A stretch of DNA of 64,000 bases from Rhodococcus gordoniae (GTDB taxonomy: Bacteria > Actinomycetota > Actinomycetes > Mycobacteriales > Mycobacteriaceae), in assembly GCF_001646655.1 (NCBI RefSeq), contig NZ_LPZN01000013.1, positions 1 through 64,000 on the forward strand, given 5' to 3'. This document shows, piece after piece, positions 1 to 8,957 of the stretch. The position numbers and the translations under genes were made by a program. Below the pieces are notes generated by a model. It worked only from the letters and a program-made list of their open reading frames with translations. It searched no databases and had not been told where the DNA came from. How positions within the stretch are numbered: position 1 is the stretch's first letter; each line of letters starts with the position of its first letter.

Positions 1-1149
1 ATCGGCCGCGAACTCGACGCCCTGCGTGAGCAGACCCTCGCCTCCCTCGGCGACGAGGACCGCGAGTATCTCTACCGGATCATCAAGGCGCAACGTGGAT
101 TCGAGATCGCCGGTCGCGGCCTGTTGTTCGTCGGATTCCTCCCTCCCGCTTGGGTCGCCGGCGTGGCGGCGCTGAGCGTGTCGAAGATCCTCGACAACAT
201 GGAGATCGGGCACAACGTGATGCACGGCCAGTACGACTGGATGCGCGAACCGTCGCTGAATTCGCGTGTATTCGAATGGGACACGGTGTGCCCGTCGGAC
301 CAGTGGCGGCACTCGCACAACTACCTGCACCACACCTACACCAACATCCTCGGTCAGGATCGCGACATCGGATACGGGATCCTGCGCATGGACCCCGCGC
401 AGAAGTGGCATCTCTACTATCTCGGCAACCCGGTCTACGCGACCGTGCTCATGTTCATGTTCGAGTGGGGCGTGATGATGCACGATGCCGAGGTCGATCG
501 GATCGTCGCCGGCACGCGGTCGTGGCGCCATGTGATCCCGATCGCGAAGGGATGGTGGCGCAAGGCCCGTCGCCAGGTGATCAAGGACTACGTCGCCTTC
601 CCGCTGCTGAGCGGCCCGATGTTCGTGCCGACGCTGCTCGGCAACGTCACCGCCAATGTGGTGCGCAACGTGTGGGCGTACTCGATCATCTTCTGCGGCC
701 ATTTCCCGTCCGGTGTGCAGTCCTTCACCGAGGAGGAGACCGCCGACGAGACCCGTGGTGAGTGGTACGTCCGGCAGATGCTGGGCAGCGCGAACATCAC
801 CGGCTCCCCGCTGTTCCACATCATGTCCGGAAACCTGTCGCACCAGATCGAGCACCACCTGTTCCCCGACCTGCCGGCGCACCGTTATCCGGAGCTCGCC
901 CCGAAGGTGCGGGAGCTGTGCGAGAAGCACGGACTTCCGTACAACACCGGTGGCTTCACCGCCCAGGTGACATCGGTGTGGAAGAAGATCTTCAAGTTCG
1001 CCCTCCCACCCGGTTGGCTCGCGCCCGAACCCGAGTCGCAGGTGATCATCCAACGTCACCGCTCCACCGATCGCCGGCTCGACGATGCGGGTACCCTCGC
1101 GGACGACACGATCGAGGGGGTCGAACATGGTGGGAAGATTCGAGCGTAA
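1..1149 (+). CDS. Membrane fatty acid desaturase, 5' end outside window
   Basis: The frame is open from base 1, so the start codon lies upstream and 382 residues are visible. Three histidine clusters that hold the di-iron centre are present: HNVMHG at bases 211-228, HSHNYLHH at 310-333 and HQIEHH at 841-858. HQIEHH is typical of the acyl-CoA/acyl-lipid desaturase group that includes mycobacterial DesA3, a stearoyl-CoA delta-9 desaturase. Hydrophobic stretches flank the boxes, as expected for an integral membrane enzyme that receives electrons from a ferredoxin or cytochrome partner. The exact double-bond position cannot be read from the sequence. The stop overlaps the start of the next small gene, so the two are probably co-transcribed. 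Confidence 0.9.
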   Translation: MGRELDALREQTLASLGDEDREYLYRIIKAQRGFEIAGRGLLFVGFLPPAWVAGVAALSVSKILDNMEIGHNVMHGQYDWMREPSLNSRVFEWDTVCPSDQWRHSHNYLHHTYTNILGQDRDIGYGILRMDPAQKWHLYYLGNPVYATVLMFMFEWGVMMHDAEVDRIVAGTRSWRHVIPIAKGWWRKARRQVIKDYVAFPLLSGPMFVPTLLGNVTANVVRNVWAYSIIFCGHFPSGVQSFTEEETADETRGEWYVRQMLGSANITGSPLFHIMSGNLSHQIEHHLFPDLPAHRYPELAPKVRELCEKHGLPYNTGGFTAQVTSVWKKIFKFALPPGWLAPEPESQVIIQRHRSTDRRLDDAGTLADDTIEGVEHGGKIRA

Positions 1150-1372
1150 CAAGGACACGGTCCAGGAGGTCACCGAGTCGGCCGCCACCCACGTCGGCGC
1201 GATCGCCGGGATCATCACCGGAGCGGTCCGGGACGTCACCCGCGAGATCGGTGAATGGATCACCGACGCGATCGAGATGCGGGAGGCCGCCCGCGCGGCG
1301 CGGGACGACGACGAACGCGAGGAAGGGCCGGCGACGCCGGATCGGCATCGCTCGGCCCCTCCCGAGGAGTAG
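1127..1372 (+). CDS. Small charged helical protein, unknown function
   Basis: An 81-residue protein starts at ATG 1127, six bases after a GAGGGGG ribosome binding site, and overlaps the desaturase end by 23 bases. Residues 10-55 alternate hydrophobic and charged positions and would form a long amphipathic helix (GAIAGIITGAV near the middle). The C-terminal 25 residues are rich in Asp, Glu, Arg and Pro and look disordered. There is no signal peptide and no cysteine. The overlap suggests translational coupling with the desaturase, so a membrane-associated accessory role is possible, but no family was recognised. Confidence 0.6.
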   Translation: MVGRFERNKDTVQEVTESAATHVGAIAGIITGAVRDVTREIGEWITDAIEMREAARAARDDDEREEGPATPDRHRSAPPEE

Positions 1373-1385
1373 CGAGACGCGGTCT

Positions 1386-2333
1386 CTACCGTGCGGGCAC
1401 GCCCGTCGTGACACGGGTGACGAACCCGGCCACCTCGTCGCGCATCTCGCCGCTGCGCGGCACCGCGCCCGACATCCAGAAGGCGCCGTGTACGAGTCCG
1501 TCGAAACGGCGGATCGTCACGTCCACACCGGCCTCCCGTAGACGTTGTCCGTAGAGCTCACCTTCGTCGCGGAGCACTTCGTTCTCGGTGGTGAGCACCA
1601 GGGTCGGTGGCAGGCCGTCGAAACGCTCGGCACGAGCCGGAAGTGCGTACGGCTTCTCTGCGTCCTCGGCCGACGCGAAGTACTGCTCGAGGAACCAGTC
1701 CATGTCGGCGGCGGTGATGATGTATCCCTCGGCGAACTCGCGGCGCGAGGGCACGTCCACAGCCCGGTCCACAGCCGGATAGATCAGGACCTGCCCCCGC
1801 AACGCGGGCGCTCCCTCGTCGCGGGCCCGCAAGGTGACACCGGCCGCGAGATTGCCACCGGCACTGTCGCCCATGACCACCACGTCGTCCGGGTCACCGC
1901 CGTACTCGGCGATGTGGGCGGTGACCCACTGCAACGCAGCCCAGGCATCGTCGGTCGCCGCGGGGAACCGATGTTCCGGCGCGAGGCGGTATCCCGCGGT
2001 CACGACGGTGGCCCCGGTGGCGCGGGAGATCGCCCGCGCCGGTTCGTCCACCACGGTGAGGTCGCCGGCGACGAACCCGCCGCCGTGGAAGTAGAGCACC
2101 ACCGGCCGGGGACCGGAGTCGGCCCCGGGGGTGTAGATCTGTAGGGGGAGAGGGATGCCGTCGCTCTCGTAGTGGGTCTCGTCCACGCGGTCGACGTCCT
2201 GCGGTGGGAGTTGGAGGTCGGTGAAGGTCGCGATCGTGGCGCGGACCTGCTCGACCGTCATCTGCGAGAACGACGTGAATCCCTGCTGCTCGAGTCCTGT
2301 GATGAGGCCGGCGGCGTGCTCGTCGAGTGCCAT
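1386..2333 (-). CDS. Alpha/beta hydrolase of the hormone-sensitive-lipase family
   Basis: The 315-residue esterase has the oxyanion-hole motif HGGGF at residues 83-87 and the nucleophile motif GDSAGG at 155-160 (Ser157). The catalytic histidine lies in GLVHGAF near the C-terminus. The acid position before LRDEG is Glu (motif ENEVLRDEG) where most members have Asp. ATG 2333 follows GGAAGGA at a good distance. The gene is 35 bp downstream of a Baeyer-Villiger monooxygenase on the same strand. Such monooxygenases turn ketones into esters or lactones, so this enzyme probably hydrolyses that product. No signal peptide is seen, so it should be cytoplasmic. Confidence 0.88.
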   Translation of the reverse strand: MALDEHAAGLITGLEQQGFTSFSQMTVEQVRATIATFTDLQLPPQDVDRVDETHYESDGIPLPLQIYTPGADSGPRPVVLYFHGGGFVAGDLTVVDEPARAISRATGATVVTAGYRLAPEHRFPAATDDAWAALQWVTAHIAEYGGDPDDVVVMGDSAGGNLAAGVTLRARDEGAPALRGQVLIYPAVDRAVDVPSRREFAEGYIITAADMDWFLEQYFASAEDAEKPYALPARAERFDGLPPTLVLTTENEVLRDEGELYGQRLREAGVDVTIRRFDGLVHGAFWMSGAVPRSGEMRDEVAGFVTRVTTGVPAR

Positions 2334-2368
2334 GGGTATCTTCCTTCCGAGATGGGGAGAAGCGCGCG

Positions 2369-4012
2369 CTACGAGGCGGCCGGGACGGTGGCTCGTGCCG
2401 GGGCCAGGTCGAAGCCGACGTAGCCGCCCTCGACGATGTCCGCACAGGTCTGCCGATAGGTCGGGGCACCGCCCAGATAGACCATGCAGGCACGCGGTTT
2501 ACCGGGGATGTTCGCGCCCATGTACCACGAGTCGGTCTGCGGCAGCAGCGTCTGTTCGGCGATCTCGGTGGTGGTGCGCACCCAGTCGGCTTCGGCTTCG
2601 GCGGTGGGTTCGATGACGTCGAGATCGTGTGCGCGCAGATACGCGATCGCGTCGGTCGCGAAGTCGACATGATCTTCGATGGCCAGCGGCATGTTGTAGA
2701 GCACCGAGGGCGACTGGGGCCCGGTGATCGTGAAGAGGTTGGGGAACTCGTCGATCATGATGCCGAGACAGGTGCGTGGCCCGTGCGCCCACTTGTCGGC
2801 CAGGCGCAGTCCGCCGCGTCCACGGATGTCCATGGCCATGAGCGGGCCGGTCATCGCGTCGAAGCCGGTCGCGAGCACGATGGTGTCCACCTCGTAGGTA
2901 CGGTCGCCGACGCGCACGCCGGTTTCGGTGATCTCGCTGATCGGGGTGCTCTTCACATCGACGAGCTGCACGTTGTCACGGTTGTAGGCCTCGTAGTAGT
3001 TCGTCTCGAGCGGGGGACGTTTCGTGGCGTAGGCGTATCCCCTGGGTGCGAGCTTGTCGGCCTTGTCAGGGTCCTGCACCCGCTCCCGGATCCGTTCGCG
3101 GATGTACTCGGCGGCGGTGTCGTTGGCCTTCCTGTCGACGAGGATGTCCTGGAAGCTGTCGATGAACAGGCGGAACCCGCCCGCATTCCAGCGTTCGTCG
3201 AACACCCGCCGACGCTCCTCGGCGTCGACGGCCAGTGCCGACGGCCGGACCTGGTCGAACGGAACACCCAGGAAGTGGTTGCGCGCGGCCTCTCTCAGTT
3301 CGGGGTAGACCTTCTTGGCCTCGTCGAGCACCTGCGGGTCGAGCGGGCCGTTCCCGAGCGGGGTGGCGAACTGCGGTGTGCGCTGGAAGACCACCAGTTC
3401 CGCGGCCTGTTGCGCGATCACAGGGATCGCCTGGATTCCACTGGCACCGGTGCCGATGACCGCGACGCGCCTGCCGGTGAAGTCGACGGGTTCGTGCGGC
3501 CAGTTGCCGGTGAGCAGGACTTCGCCGCGGAAGTTCTCGATCCCCCCGAACTCGGGCTTCTTGGGGACCGAGAGGTTACCGGCACCGGAGATGAACCACC
3601 GGGCCGTCACGGTTTCGCCGGTGTCGGTGCGGACCGACCACCACGAGTTCTCGTCGTCCCAGTGCACGCCGATCACCCGCGTGCCGAATGTGATTCCCCT
3701 CCGCAGGTCGAAGCGGTCGGCCACGTGGTTCAGGTAGCGGAGGATCTCCGGCTGCCCGGCGAACTTCTCGCTCCACTGCCACTCCTGCTGCAGGTCGTCG
3801 TCGAACGAGTAGGAGTAGTGGATCGACTCGATGTCGCAGCGGGCGCCGGGATAACGGTTCCAGTACCAGGTTCCACCCACGTCGTCGCCGGCTTCGAAGA
3901 CGCGCACCGACATGTTCATGGTGTCGCGGAGCTTGTGCAGCGCGTACAACCCGGCGAATCCGGCTCCTACGACGACGACGTCGGTGTCGGGGGTGTTGGA
4001 CGAAGTGGTCAT
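2369..4012 (-). CDS. Flavin-dependent Baeyer-Villiger-type monooxygenase
   Basis: The 547-residue protein resembles phenylacetone/cyclohexanone monooxygenases. It has an FAD-binding GAGFAG at residues 16-21, an NADPH-binding GTGASG at 187-192 and the ATG motif (VLATGFDA). The TKRP segment carries the arginine that corresponds to the active-site Arg of phenylacetone monooxygenase. The family fingerprint FxGxxxHxxxWP is present at 161-172, but its His is Leu167 here. ATG 4012 was chosen because AGGAG lies about 13 bases upstream and the GxGxxG then sits at the usual depth; an in-frame ATG at 4123 would add 37 residues. It probably forms an operon with the esterase downstream and is divergent from a LuxR-type regulator. 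Confidence 0.88.
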   Translation of the reverse strand: MTTSSNTPDTDVVVVGAGFAGLYALHKLRDTMNMSVRVFEAGDDVGGTWYWNRYPGARCDIESIHYSYSFDDDLQQEWQWSEKFAGQPEILRYLNHVADRFDLRRGITFGTRVIGVHWDDENSWWSVRTDTGETVTARWFISGAGNLSVPKKPEFGGIENFRGEVLLTGNWPHEPVDFTGRRVAVIGTGASGIQAIPVIAQQAAELVVFQRTPQFATPLGNGPLDPQVLDEAKKVYPELREAARNHFLGVPFDQVRPSALAVDAEERRRVFDERWNAGGFRLFIDSFQDILVDRKANDTAAEYIRERIRERVQDPDKADKLAPRGYAYATKRPPLETNYYEAYNRDNVQLVDVKSTPISEITETGVRVGDRTYEVDTIVLATGFDAMTGPLMAMDIRGRGGLRLADKWAHGPRTCLGIMIDEFPNLFTITGPQSPSVLYNMPLAIEDHVDFATDAIAYLRAHDLDVIEPTAEAEADWVRTTTEIAEQTLLPQTDSWYMGANIPGKPRACMVYLGGAPTYRQTCADIVEGGYVGFDLAPARATVPAAS

Positions 4013-4105
4013 CTGTCCTGGCTCCTCGCTCTCGGGGATGTCGCTCCGGCGGGTGAACCGAAGGTCTGCATCGACGATGACGCGGATCACACTCGAGGAC
4101 GCGGG

Positions 4106-4123
4106 GTGAATTACCCTATTCAC
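4106..4123. promoter_or_regulatory. Inverted repeat between monooxygenase and LuxR-type regulator
   Basis: GTGAAT-taccct-ATTCAC is a perfect 6-bp inverted repeat with a 6-bp spacer. It lies in the 177-bp divergent intergenic region, about 94 bp from the monooxygenase start and 67 bp from the regulator start. The symmetry and site suit an operator for the adjacent helix-turn-helix protein, but the binding protein is an inference. Confidence 0.45.
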
Positions 4124-4189
4124 TACCTGTGTTGGCCGTCACACCACCGCCCGGGTATGTTGGGCCCACTATCACTGAGAAGCGTGACG

Positions 4190-6577
4190 ATGGAATCTGC
4201 CCTGTCGAAATCTGCCCTCCCGGAATCTGCCCTCCCGGAATCTGCGCTGCCCCGCATATCGGGACCCACCCGTTCGGTGACGACCTTCGTCGGTCGCCGT
4301 CGCGAGATCGACGAGGCGCGGTCGTGCCTCCAGCGGACCCGTGTGCTGACGATCCTCGGCCCGGGGGGTGTGGGAAAGACACGGTTGGCCGAGGAGTTGG
4401 CGATGCGGACATCGCGAGCTTTCCGCGACTCGTTCCGCTGGCTCGACCTGGCGGTCGTGCGCGACCCGGAATCCGTTCCCTCGACCGCGGCGGCCGCACT
4501 GGGGGTGACCGACCAGTCCACCAGGCCCGTGATGGACAAGATCGTCGACCATCTCCGCGACAAGCACATGCTGATCGTGGTCGACAACTGTGAGCACGTG
4601 ATCGGGACCGTGGCCGACTTCGTTGCTGCCGTCCTCGGTGATGCGCCGGAAGTGCGGATCCTCGCCACCAGTCGTGAGCCTCTGAGTGTGCCGGGGGAGG
4701 CGGAGTACGTGCTTCCGCCTCTGACCACGCCGAGCCGGTCGACGGGAAACAGGGCGGCGGATCTCGAACGATTCGAAGCGGTCGGTCTGCTCGTGGACCG
4801 GGCCCGGCAGGTGGTCCCGGGTTTCGAGGTGACCGACGACCACGCCGATGCCGTTGCGCAACTGTGCATTGCACTCGACGGCGTTCCGCTCGCTCTCGAA
4901 CTCGCCGCGACCCGCCTGCGTTCGTTGTCTCCGGCGCAACTCGTCGAACGACTCGACCGGCGTTTCGCGTTGCTCACCGGAGGCAGTCGTGTGGCGGTGC
5001 CGCGCCAGCAGACGTTGCGTGCCCTGATCGACTGGAGCTACGAACTGTGCTCCGATGCCGAGCGGACGTTGTGGGCGCGGTTGTCGGTGTTCACCGGCAG
5101 CTTCGACCTCGAGGGCGCGGAGACCGTCTGCGCCGACGAGGATCTGCCGAGCGAGCAGGTCATCGACCTGCTCGACAGGTTGATCGCGAAGTCGCTCGTG
5201 GGTGTCGACCGTTCGTCGTCGGTGTTGAGGTACTCGCAATTGGTGACCGTGCGCGAGTACGGTCACGAACTGCTCGACGTCCGCGAGGAGCGGGAGCGGT
5301 TGTACCGGCGGCATTGCGAGCACTATCTCGATCGTGCCCGTCGCTGTGCCGAGAGTTGGTACGGGCCGAGACAATCCGCCCTGTTGTCGTCGATGCGCGC
5401 CGACCACACGGATTTCATGGCAGCGCTCGACCGGTCGATCCGGGACGACGACGAACTCGCCGCAGGGGCGGCGCTCGCCGTCGCGCTGCGGTACCACTGG
5501 ATCGCGGGCGGGTACCTGTCCACCGGGCGGGCCCGGCTCGAGCGGATCCTGCAACGACTTCCGCGTTCGAGCAGCGAGCGCGGCAACGTGCTGTGGGTGA
5601 CCGCGTGGACGGCGCTCATCCAGGGTGATCGCGACGGGGCGGCGGTCCACCTCGCCGAGTGTCGTTCGATCGCGGACGAATCCGGCGACGTCCGGTTGCG
5701 GGCACATTGCGATCACTGGAGTGCTCTGCACGCCCTGTTCTGCGGCGCGACGGCCGAGGCGATCGACCTCTACCTCCGTGCGGCCCGGGTGCATCGTGCG
5801 CACGGCGATCACGCCGCCCACCTGACCTGCCTGTTCCAGCTGGCGATGGCGCAGACCTACGAAGGACGACTCGACGACGCCCTGGCGACGTGCGCTCATG
5901 TCGTCGACATGGCGGACCAGCACGGCGAGCGGTGGAACAAGGCCTATGCGCTGTGGGTCTCCGGGCTCGCCCACTTCCATCTCGGGCGCCTGGGCTCTGC
6001 GGTCGAAGCGGCGAACGAGGCCCTGATCATCCAGCGCGATTTCGAGGACAAGATCTGCACGGCGTTGTCGATCGAACTGCTGGCGTGGTCGGCGGGCGCC
6101 GAAGGCGACCCGGAGAAATCGGCGGGACTGCTCGGGGCCGCACGGACGGTATGGCAGCGTCTCGGTACGACGATCGCCGCGTTCGGACCGCACATCGAGC
6201 AGGATTCGCTCGCCGCGGAACGACGCCTCCGGGACGCCGTGGACGAAGCGACACTCTCCGGGCTGCTCGGTTCGCAGGTCGGCGCGACCATCGGCGATCT
6301 CGTGTGCAGCGCACTGGAACCGGGTGGGACTCCCGAATCCCGGACACCGCGTGCTCGAGCTGCCGCGGTCTCACAGAAATCACCGTTGACGAAGCGGGAA
6401 CAGGAGATCGCGGCACTCGTCGCCGGAGGGTTGAGCAACCGTGCGATCGCCGACCGCCTCGTCATCTCCCGCCGGACCGTCGACGGTCACGTCGAGCGGA
6501 TCCTCGACAAACTCGGCGTGCACTCCCGCACGCAGGTCGTGTCGTGGTTGCACGCCCACGAAGAGCGCGGAGCGTGA
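4190..6577 (+). CDS. LuxR-family transcriptional regulator with N-terminal NB-ARC/AAA ATPase domain
   Basis: This 795-residue signal-transduction ATPase has a Walker A motif GPGGVGKT about 50 residues in, a Walker B-like LIVVDNCEH and the LATSREPL segment typical of these regulators. A long helical repeat region follows, then a C-terminal LuxR helix-turn-helix (LTKREQEIAALVAGGLSNRA, then TVDGHV). ATG 4190 is preferred because GAGAAG lies seven bases upstream; an in-frame ATG at 4157 has no visible binding site. Residues 3-22 are a short repeat of SALPE units. The gene diverges from the monooxygenase-esterase pair and probably controls it. The inducer is unknown. Confidence 0.88.
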   Translation: MESALSKSALPESALPESALPRISGPTRSVTTFVGRRREIDEARSCLQRTRVLTILGPGGVGKTRLAEELAMRTSRAFRDSFRWLDLAVVRDPESVPSTAAAALGVTDQSTRPVMDKIVDHLRDKHMLIVVDNCEHVIGTVADFVAAVLGDAPEVRILATSREPLSVPGEAEYVLPPLTTPSRSTGNRAADLERFEAVGLLVDRARQVVPGFEVTDDHADAVAQLCIALDGVPLALELAATRLRSLSPAQLVERLDRRFALLTGGSRVAVPRQQTLRALIDWSYELCSDAERTLWARLSVFTGSFDLEGAETVCADEDLPSEQVIDLLDRLIAKSLVGVDRSSSVLRYSQLVTVREYGHELLDVREERERLYRRHCEHYLDRARRCAESWYGPRQSALLSSMRADHTDFMAALDRSIRDDDELAAGAALAVALRYHWIAGGYLSTGRARLERILQRLPRSSSERGNVLWVTAWTALIQGDRDGAAVHLAECRSIADESGDVRLRAHCDHWSALHALFCGATAEAIDLYLRAARVHRAHGDHAAHLTCLFQLAMAQTYEGRLDDALATCAHVVDMADQHGERWNKAYALWVSGLAHFHLGRLGSAVEAANEALIIQRDFEDKICTALSIELLAWSAGAEGDPEKSAGLLGAARTVWQRLGTTIAAFGPHIEQDSLAAERRLRDAVDEATLSGLLGSQVGATIGDLVCSALEPGGTPESRTPRARAAAVSQKSPLTKREQEIAALVAGGLSNRAIADRLVISRRTVDGHVERILDKLGVHSRTQVVSWLHAHEERGA
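4196..4255 (+). repeat. 15-bp tandem repeat, four units, in the regulator N-terminus
   Basis: Four consecutive 15-bp units begin tctgc. Units two and three (4211-4225 and 4226-4240) are identical; the outer two have diverged. Because 15 bp is five codons, copy number can change without a frameshift, giving a variable SALPE-type extension before the ATPase domain. Confidence 0.8.
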
Positions 6578-6599
6578 GCCGGCGGGGCGGTAGCCGGGT

Positions 6600-7904
6600 T
6601 CAGGAGTGTGTCGGGACGGACTCTCGGCGTGCCGCAGGCACCTTGGTGATCAACGTGAGTACCACCGACACCAGAGCGATGATGCCGATCGTGGTGTAGG
6701 CAAGGGTATAGGCCTTGTCCTCGCCGATCAGCGTGGACGCAATGATCGGGCCGATGATGCCGCCGATGCTCCAACCGATGAGCATGAGTCCGTAGATGGC
6801 ACCGGCATTGCGGACCCCGAAGAAATCGCCGGCAGTGGCGGGCATGGTGCCGAAAGCGCCGCCGTAGCAGAGGTAAATGATCGCGGCCAGGATCGAGAAC
6901 AGCACGACACCGCCGGCGTGCGGCAACACGATCAGGCACACGCCCTGCAGGACGAGCAGTGCGGTGAACGTCCTCATCCGCCCGATGCGGTCGGAGATCG
7001 CTGCCCACACGATCCGGCCGGCACCGTTGAAGATCGCGAGCGCGCCCACGAGTGCCGCCGCGCCGCTCGCGCTGAAGCCGGCGATGTCGGAAGCACTCGG
7101 CTTGGCCTGGGAGATCAGTGAGATGCCTGCGGTGACACACAGGGTGAGGATGGCGGTCAGGAGATACCACTGGGGCGTGCGCAGTGCCTCTCCCTGGGTG
7201 TACTCCTTGCCGCCCGTCGCTCCGGCACCGGTCTTCGAAGCAGGTTCGTAACCGGGCACGGTGTACCCCTCGGGCGGATTGCGGAAGAGCGCTGCGCCGG
7301 CGAGGGACATCACGAGGTAGGCGATGCCCAGCGGCAGGAAGGCGCTCGTGGGATCGTCGGGGTTCCGGTCGATGAGCCACTGCGCGACTGGCGAGGTGAG
7401 CACCGCACCGAACCCGAAGCCGCCCACCGCGAGCCCGGTGATGAGACCGGTCTTGTCGGGAAACCACTTCTGCAGCATGGCGATCGGGACGATGTACGCG
7501 AAGCCCAGACCGAAGCCGCTGATGACACCGTATCCGAGGATGAGCAGCCAGTAATCGTCGGCACCGTTGGTGAACGACGCGAGGAGAATGCCGAGGGCGT
7601 AGATGACCCCGCCGATGAGCGCGACGACGCGCGGTCCCTTCAGATCCTGCAGGCGGCCACCGAGATAGGTGCCGACGAAGATCATGCCGATGGTGACGGT
7701 GAACGGCAGTGACGCCTTGACCGTGCTGAGCTGCCAGGAGTCGGCGCTCTCGAGGGCCCCACCGAAGACCGACCATGCGTAGACCGCGCCGATCGAGAAC
7801 TGCAGCAACAGACCTCCGGCGACGAGCAACCACCGGAAGCTGCCCGGAGGCTGTGCCGTCGCGGTGTCGCCCTGTGGTTCGCGCGTGGGCTTGGCGGAGT
7901 CCAT
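6600..7904 (-). CDS. Major facilitator transporter of the oxalate/formate antiporter (OFA) family
   Basis: The 434-residue protein has twelve predicted membrane segments and the OFA-type N-terminal pattern (FSIGAVYAWSVF), with the cytoplasmic loop motif GGRLQDLKGPR between helices two and three. ATG 7904 follows GAAGGAG at a good distance. It starts 33 bp after the formate dehydrogenase membrane subunit gene on the same strand, so it is very likely the last gene of the selD-fdh operon. Family members exchange small monocarboxylates or dicarboxylates such as formate, oxalate or lactate. Here the context points to formate or oxalate uptake, which is inference. Confidence 0.85.
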   Translation of the reverse strand: MDSAKPTREPQGDTATAQPPGSFRWLLVAGGLLLQFSIGAVYAWSVFGGALESADSWQLSTVKASLPFTVTIGMIFVGTYLGGRLQDLKGPRVVALIGGVIYALGILLASFTNGADDYWLLILGYGVISGFGLGFAYIVPIAMLQKWFPDKTGLITGLAVGGFGFGAVLTSPVAQWLIDRNPDDPTSAFLPLGIAYLVMSLAGAALFRNPPEGYTVPGYEPASKTGAGATGGKEYTQGEALRTPQWYLLTAILTLCVTAGISLISQAKPSASDIAGFSASGAAALVGALAIFNGAGRIVWAAISDRIGRMRTFTALLVLQGVCLIVLPHAGGVVLFSILAAIIYLCYGGAFGTMPATAGDFFGVRNAGAIYGLMLIGWSIGGIIGPIIASTLIGEDKAYTLAYTTIGIIALVSVVLTLITKVPAARRESVPTHS

Positions 7905-7937
7905 GCGTGCTCCTTCGTTCTGCCCGCGAGCCGGATC

Positions 7938-8957
7938 TCAGCCGCGGTAGCGAACGGGTTCCCCGCGATCGACTCGTTCACGCTGGGGAACGACGGTGTA
8001 TTTGGGATCCTTCGCCGATGCGATGCCGGCCTCGTAGACGCCGAGTCGCGTGCACAGCGAACCGACCATGAGTGCGGCACCGGACACCGCCGACACCGCC
8101 CGATGGCGACGGCCGACGAGCGCCCCGAGCGCACCGGCCACCGTCAATGCCTTGCTGGCCTTCATGAATCGCCCGGCCCGCCCTTGGTGGAGCGTCTCGG
8201 CCGACAGGCCCATGGACTCCTCCATCCGCTGCTCGAGCACGAGTTCGGCGAGCGCACCGCCGACGGCGAAGGTACGCGCCGGTCCGGCCTCGGCAAGCGG
8301 TGCGCCCAGCAGCCCGAGACCACCCGAGGCGGCCGCCGCGGACCCGCAGAACACGAAGGGAATCTCCTTGTAGGCGGAGTGCCAGGCCGGAGTTGCGGTG
8401 TCGGACAGCAGAACACCGGTGTAGGCGGCGACCGGCGGCGCCGTCAGCGCCCCTACGATCCCGGCCGGTCGGCCGAGCGCGAGCAGGAGTCGCACCGGCC
8501 CCCGCTTCCACCGGGAGGGCAGCATCTCGGCGATCTCCGCGACCGCCGCGACACCCGCGAACGGACCGTGCAGCGACAGGATCCACGTACCGACCGACAT
8601 CGGGGAGGTCGGCTTGGCGACCCGCAGCATGTTGAGGAAGCGGCTCGGTTTGCCGAGATCGTGGACGAGGGCACCGACACTCACGAGCAGCGATGCGAGC
8701 GAACCGAATCGGGCCACCCGGCGCAGTGCGGCGCGGCCCGTCAGATCGGCGCCTGCGGCGAGCAGCGAGCTGCCCGCGGCCACGCCGCCTGTGAACAGGT
8801 AGACGGCGATGTCGTGTTCCCACGGCGCCGGTTTCACGATCGGGCGCCCGTAATAGGACTCGAAATCGGCCTCCGGCACCATCACGCGGTCTCCGCCGCG
8901 ACCGCCTCCGGCCCGGCGGGAATCGCCCGGGCTGCCGCCGTGCTGCACCTGGGTCAT
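7938..8957 (-). CDS. NrfD/PsrC-type membrane subunit of formate dehydrogenase
   Basis: The 339-residue protein has about eight hydrophobic segments and the NrfD-family layout: WEHDIAVYLFTGGVAAGSS at the first helix, then the HDLGKPSRFLNM loop and the SVGTW motif. Such subunits anchor iron-sulfur and molybdopterin subunits to the membrane and pass electrons to menaquinone without haem. ATG 8957 overlaps the stop of the iron-sulfur subunit gene (ATGA), which indicates translational coupling. It replaces the cytochrome b556 subunit found in E. coli FdnI/FdoI. The first 25 residues are Gly-rich and probably disordered; a later ATG at residue 26 is an alternative start. Confidence 0.85.
   Translation of the reverse strand: MTQVQHGGSPGDSRRAGGGRGGDRVMVPEADFESYYGRPIVKPAPWEHDIAVYLFTGGVAAGSSLLAAGADLTGRAALRRVARFGSLASLLVSVGALVHDLGKPSRFLNMLRVAKPTSPMSVGTWILSLHGPFAGVAAVAEIAEMLPSRWKRGPVRLLLALGRPAGIVGALTAPPVAAYTGVLLSDTATPAWHSAYKEIPFVFCGSAAAASGGLGLLGAPLAEAGPARTFAVGGALAELVLEQRMEESMGLSAETLHQGRAGRFMKASKALTVAGALGALVGRRHRAVSAVSGAALMVGSLCTRLGVYEAGIASAKDPKYTVVPQRERVDRGEPVRYRG

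Noticed and set aside
2327-4189. A plus-strand extension of the LuxR-type regulator of more than 600 codons
   Set aside because: It runs antisense to the monooxygenase and esterase genes, has no conserved domain, and only the part from 4190 has a ribosome binding site and recognised motifs.
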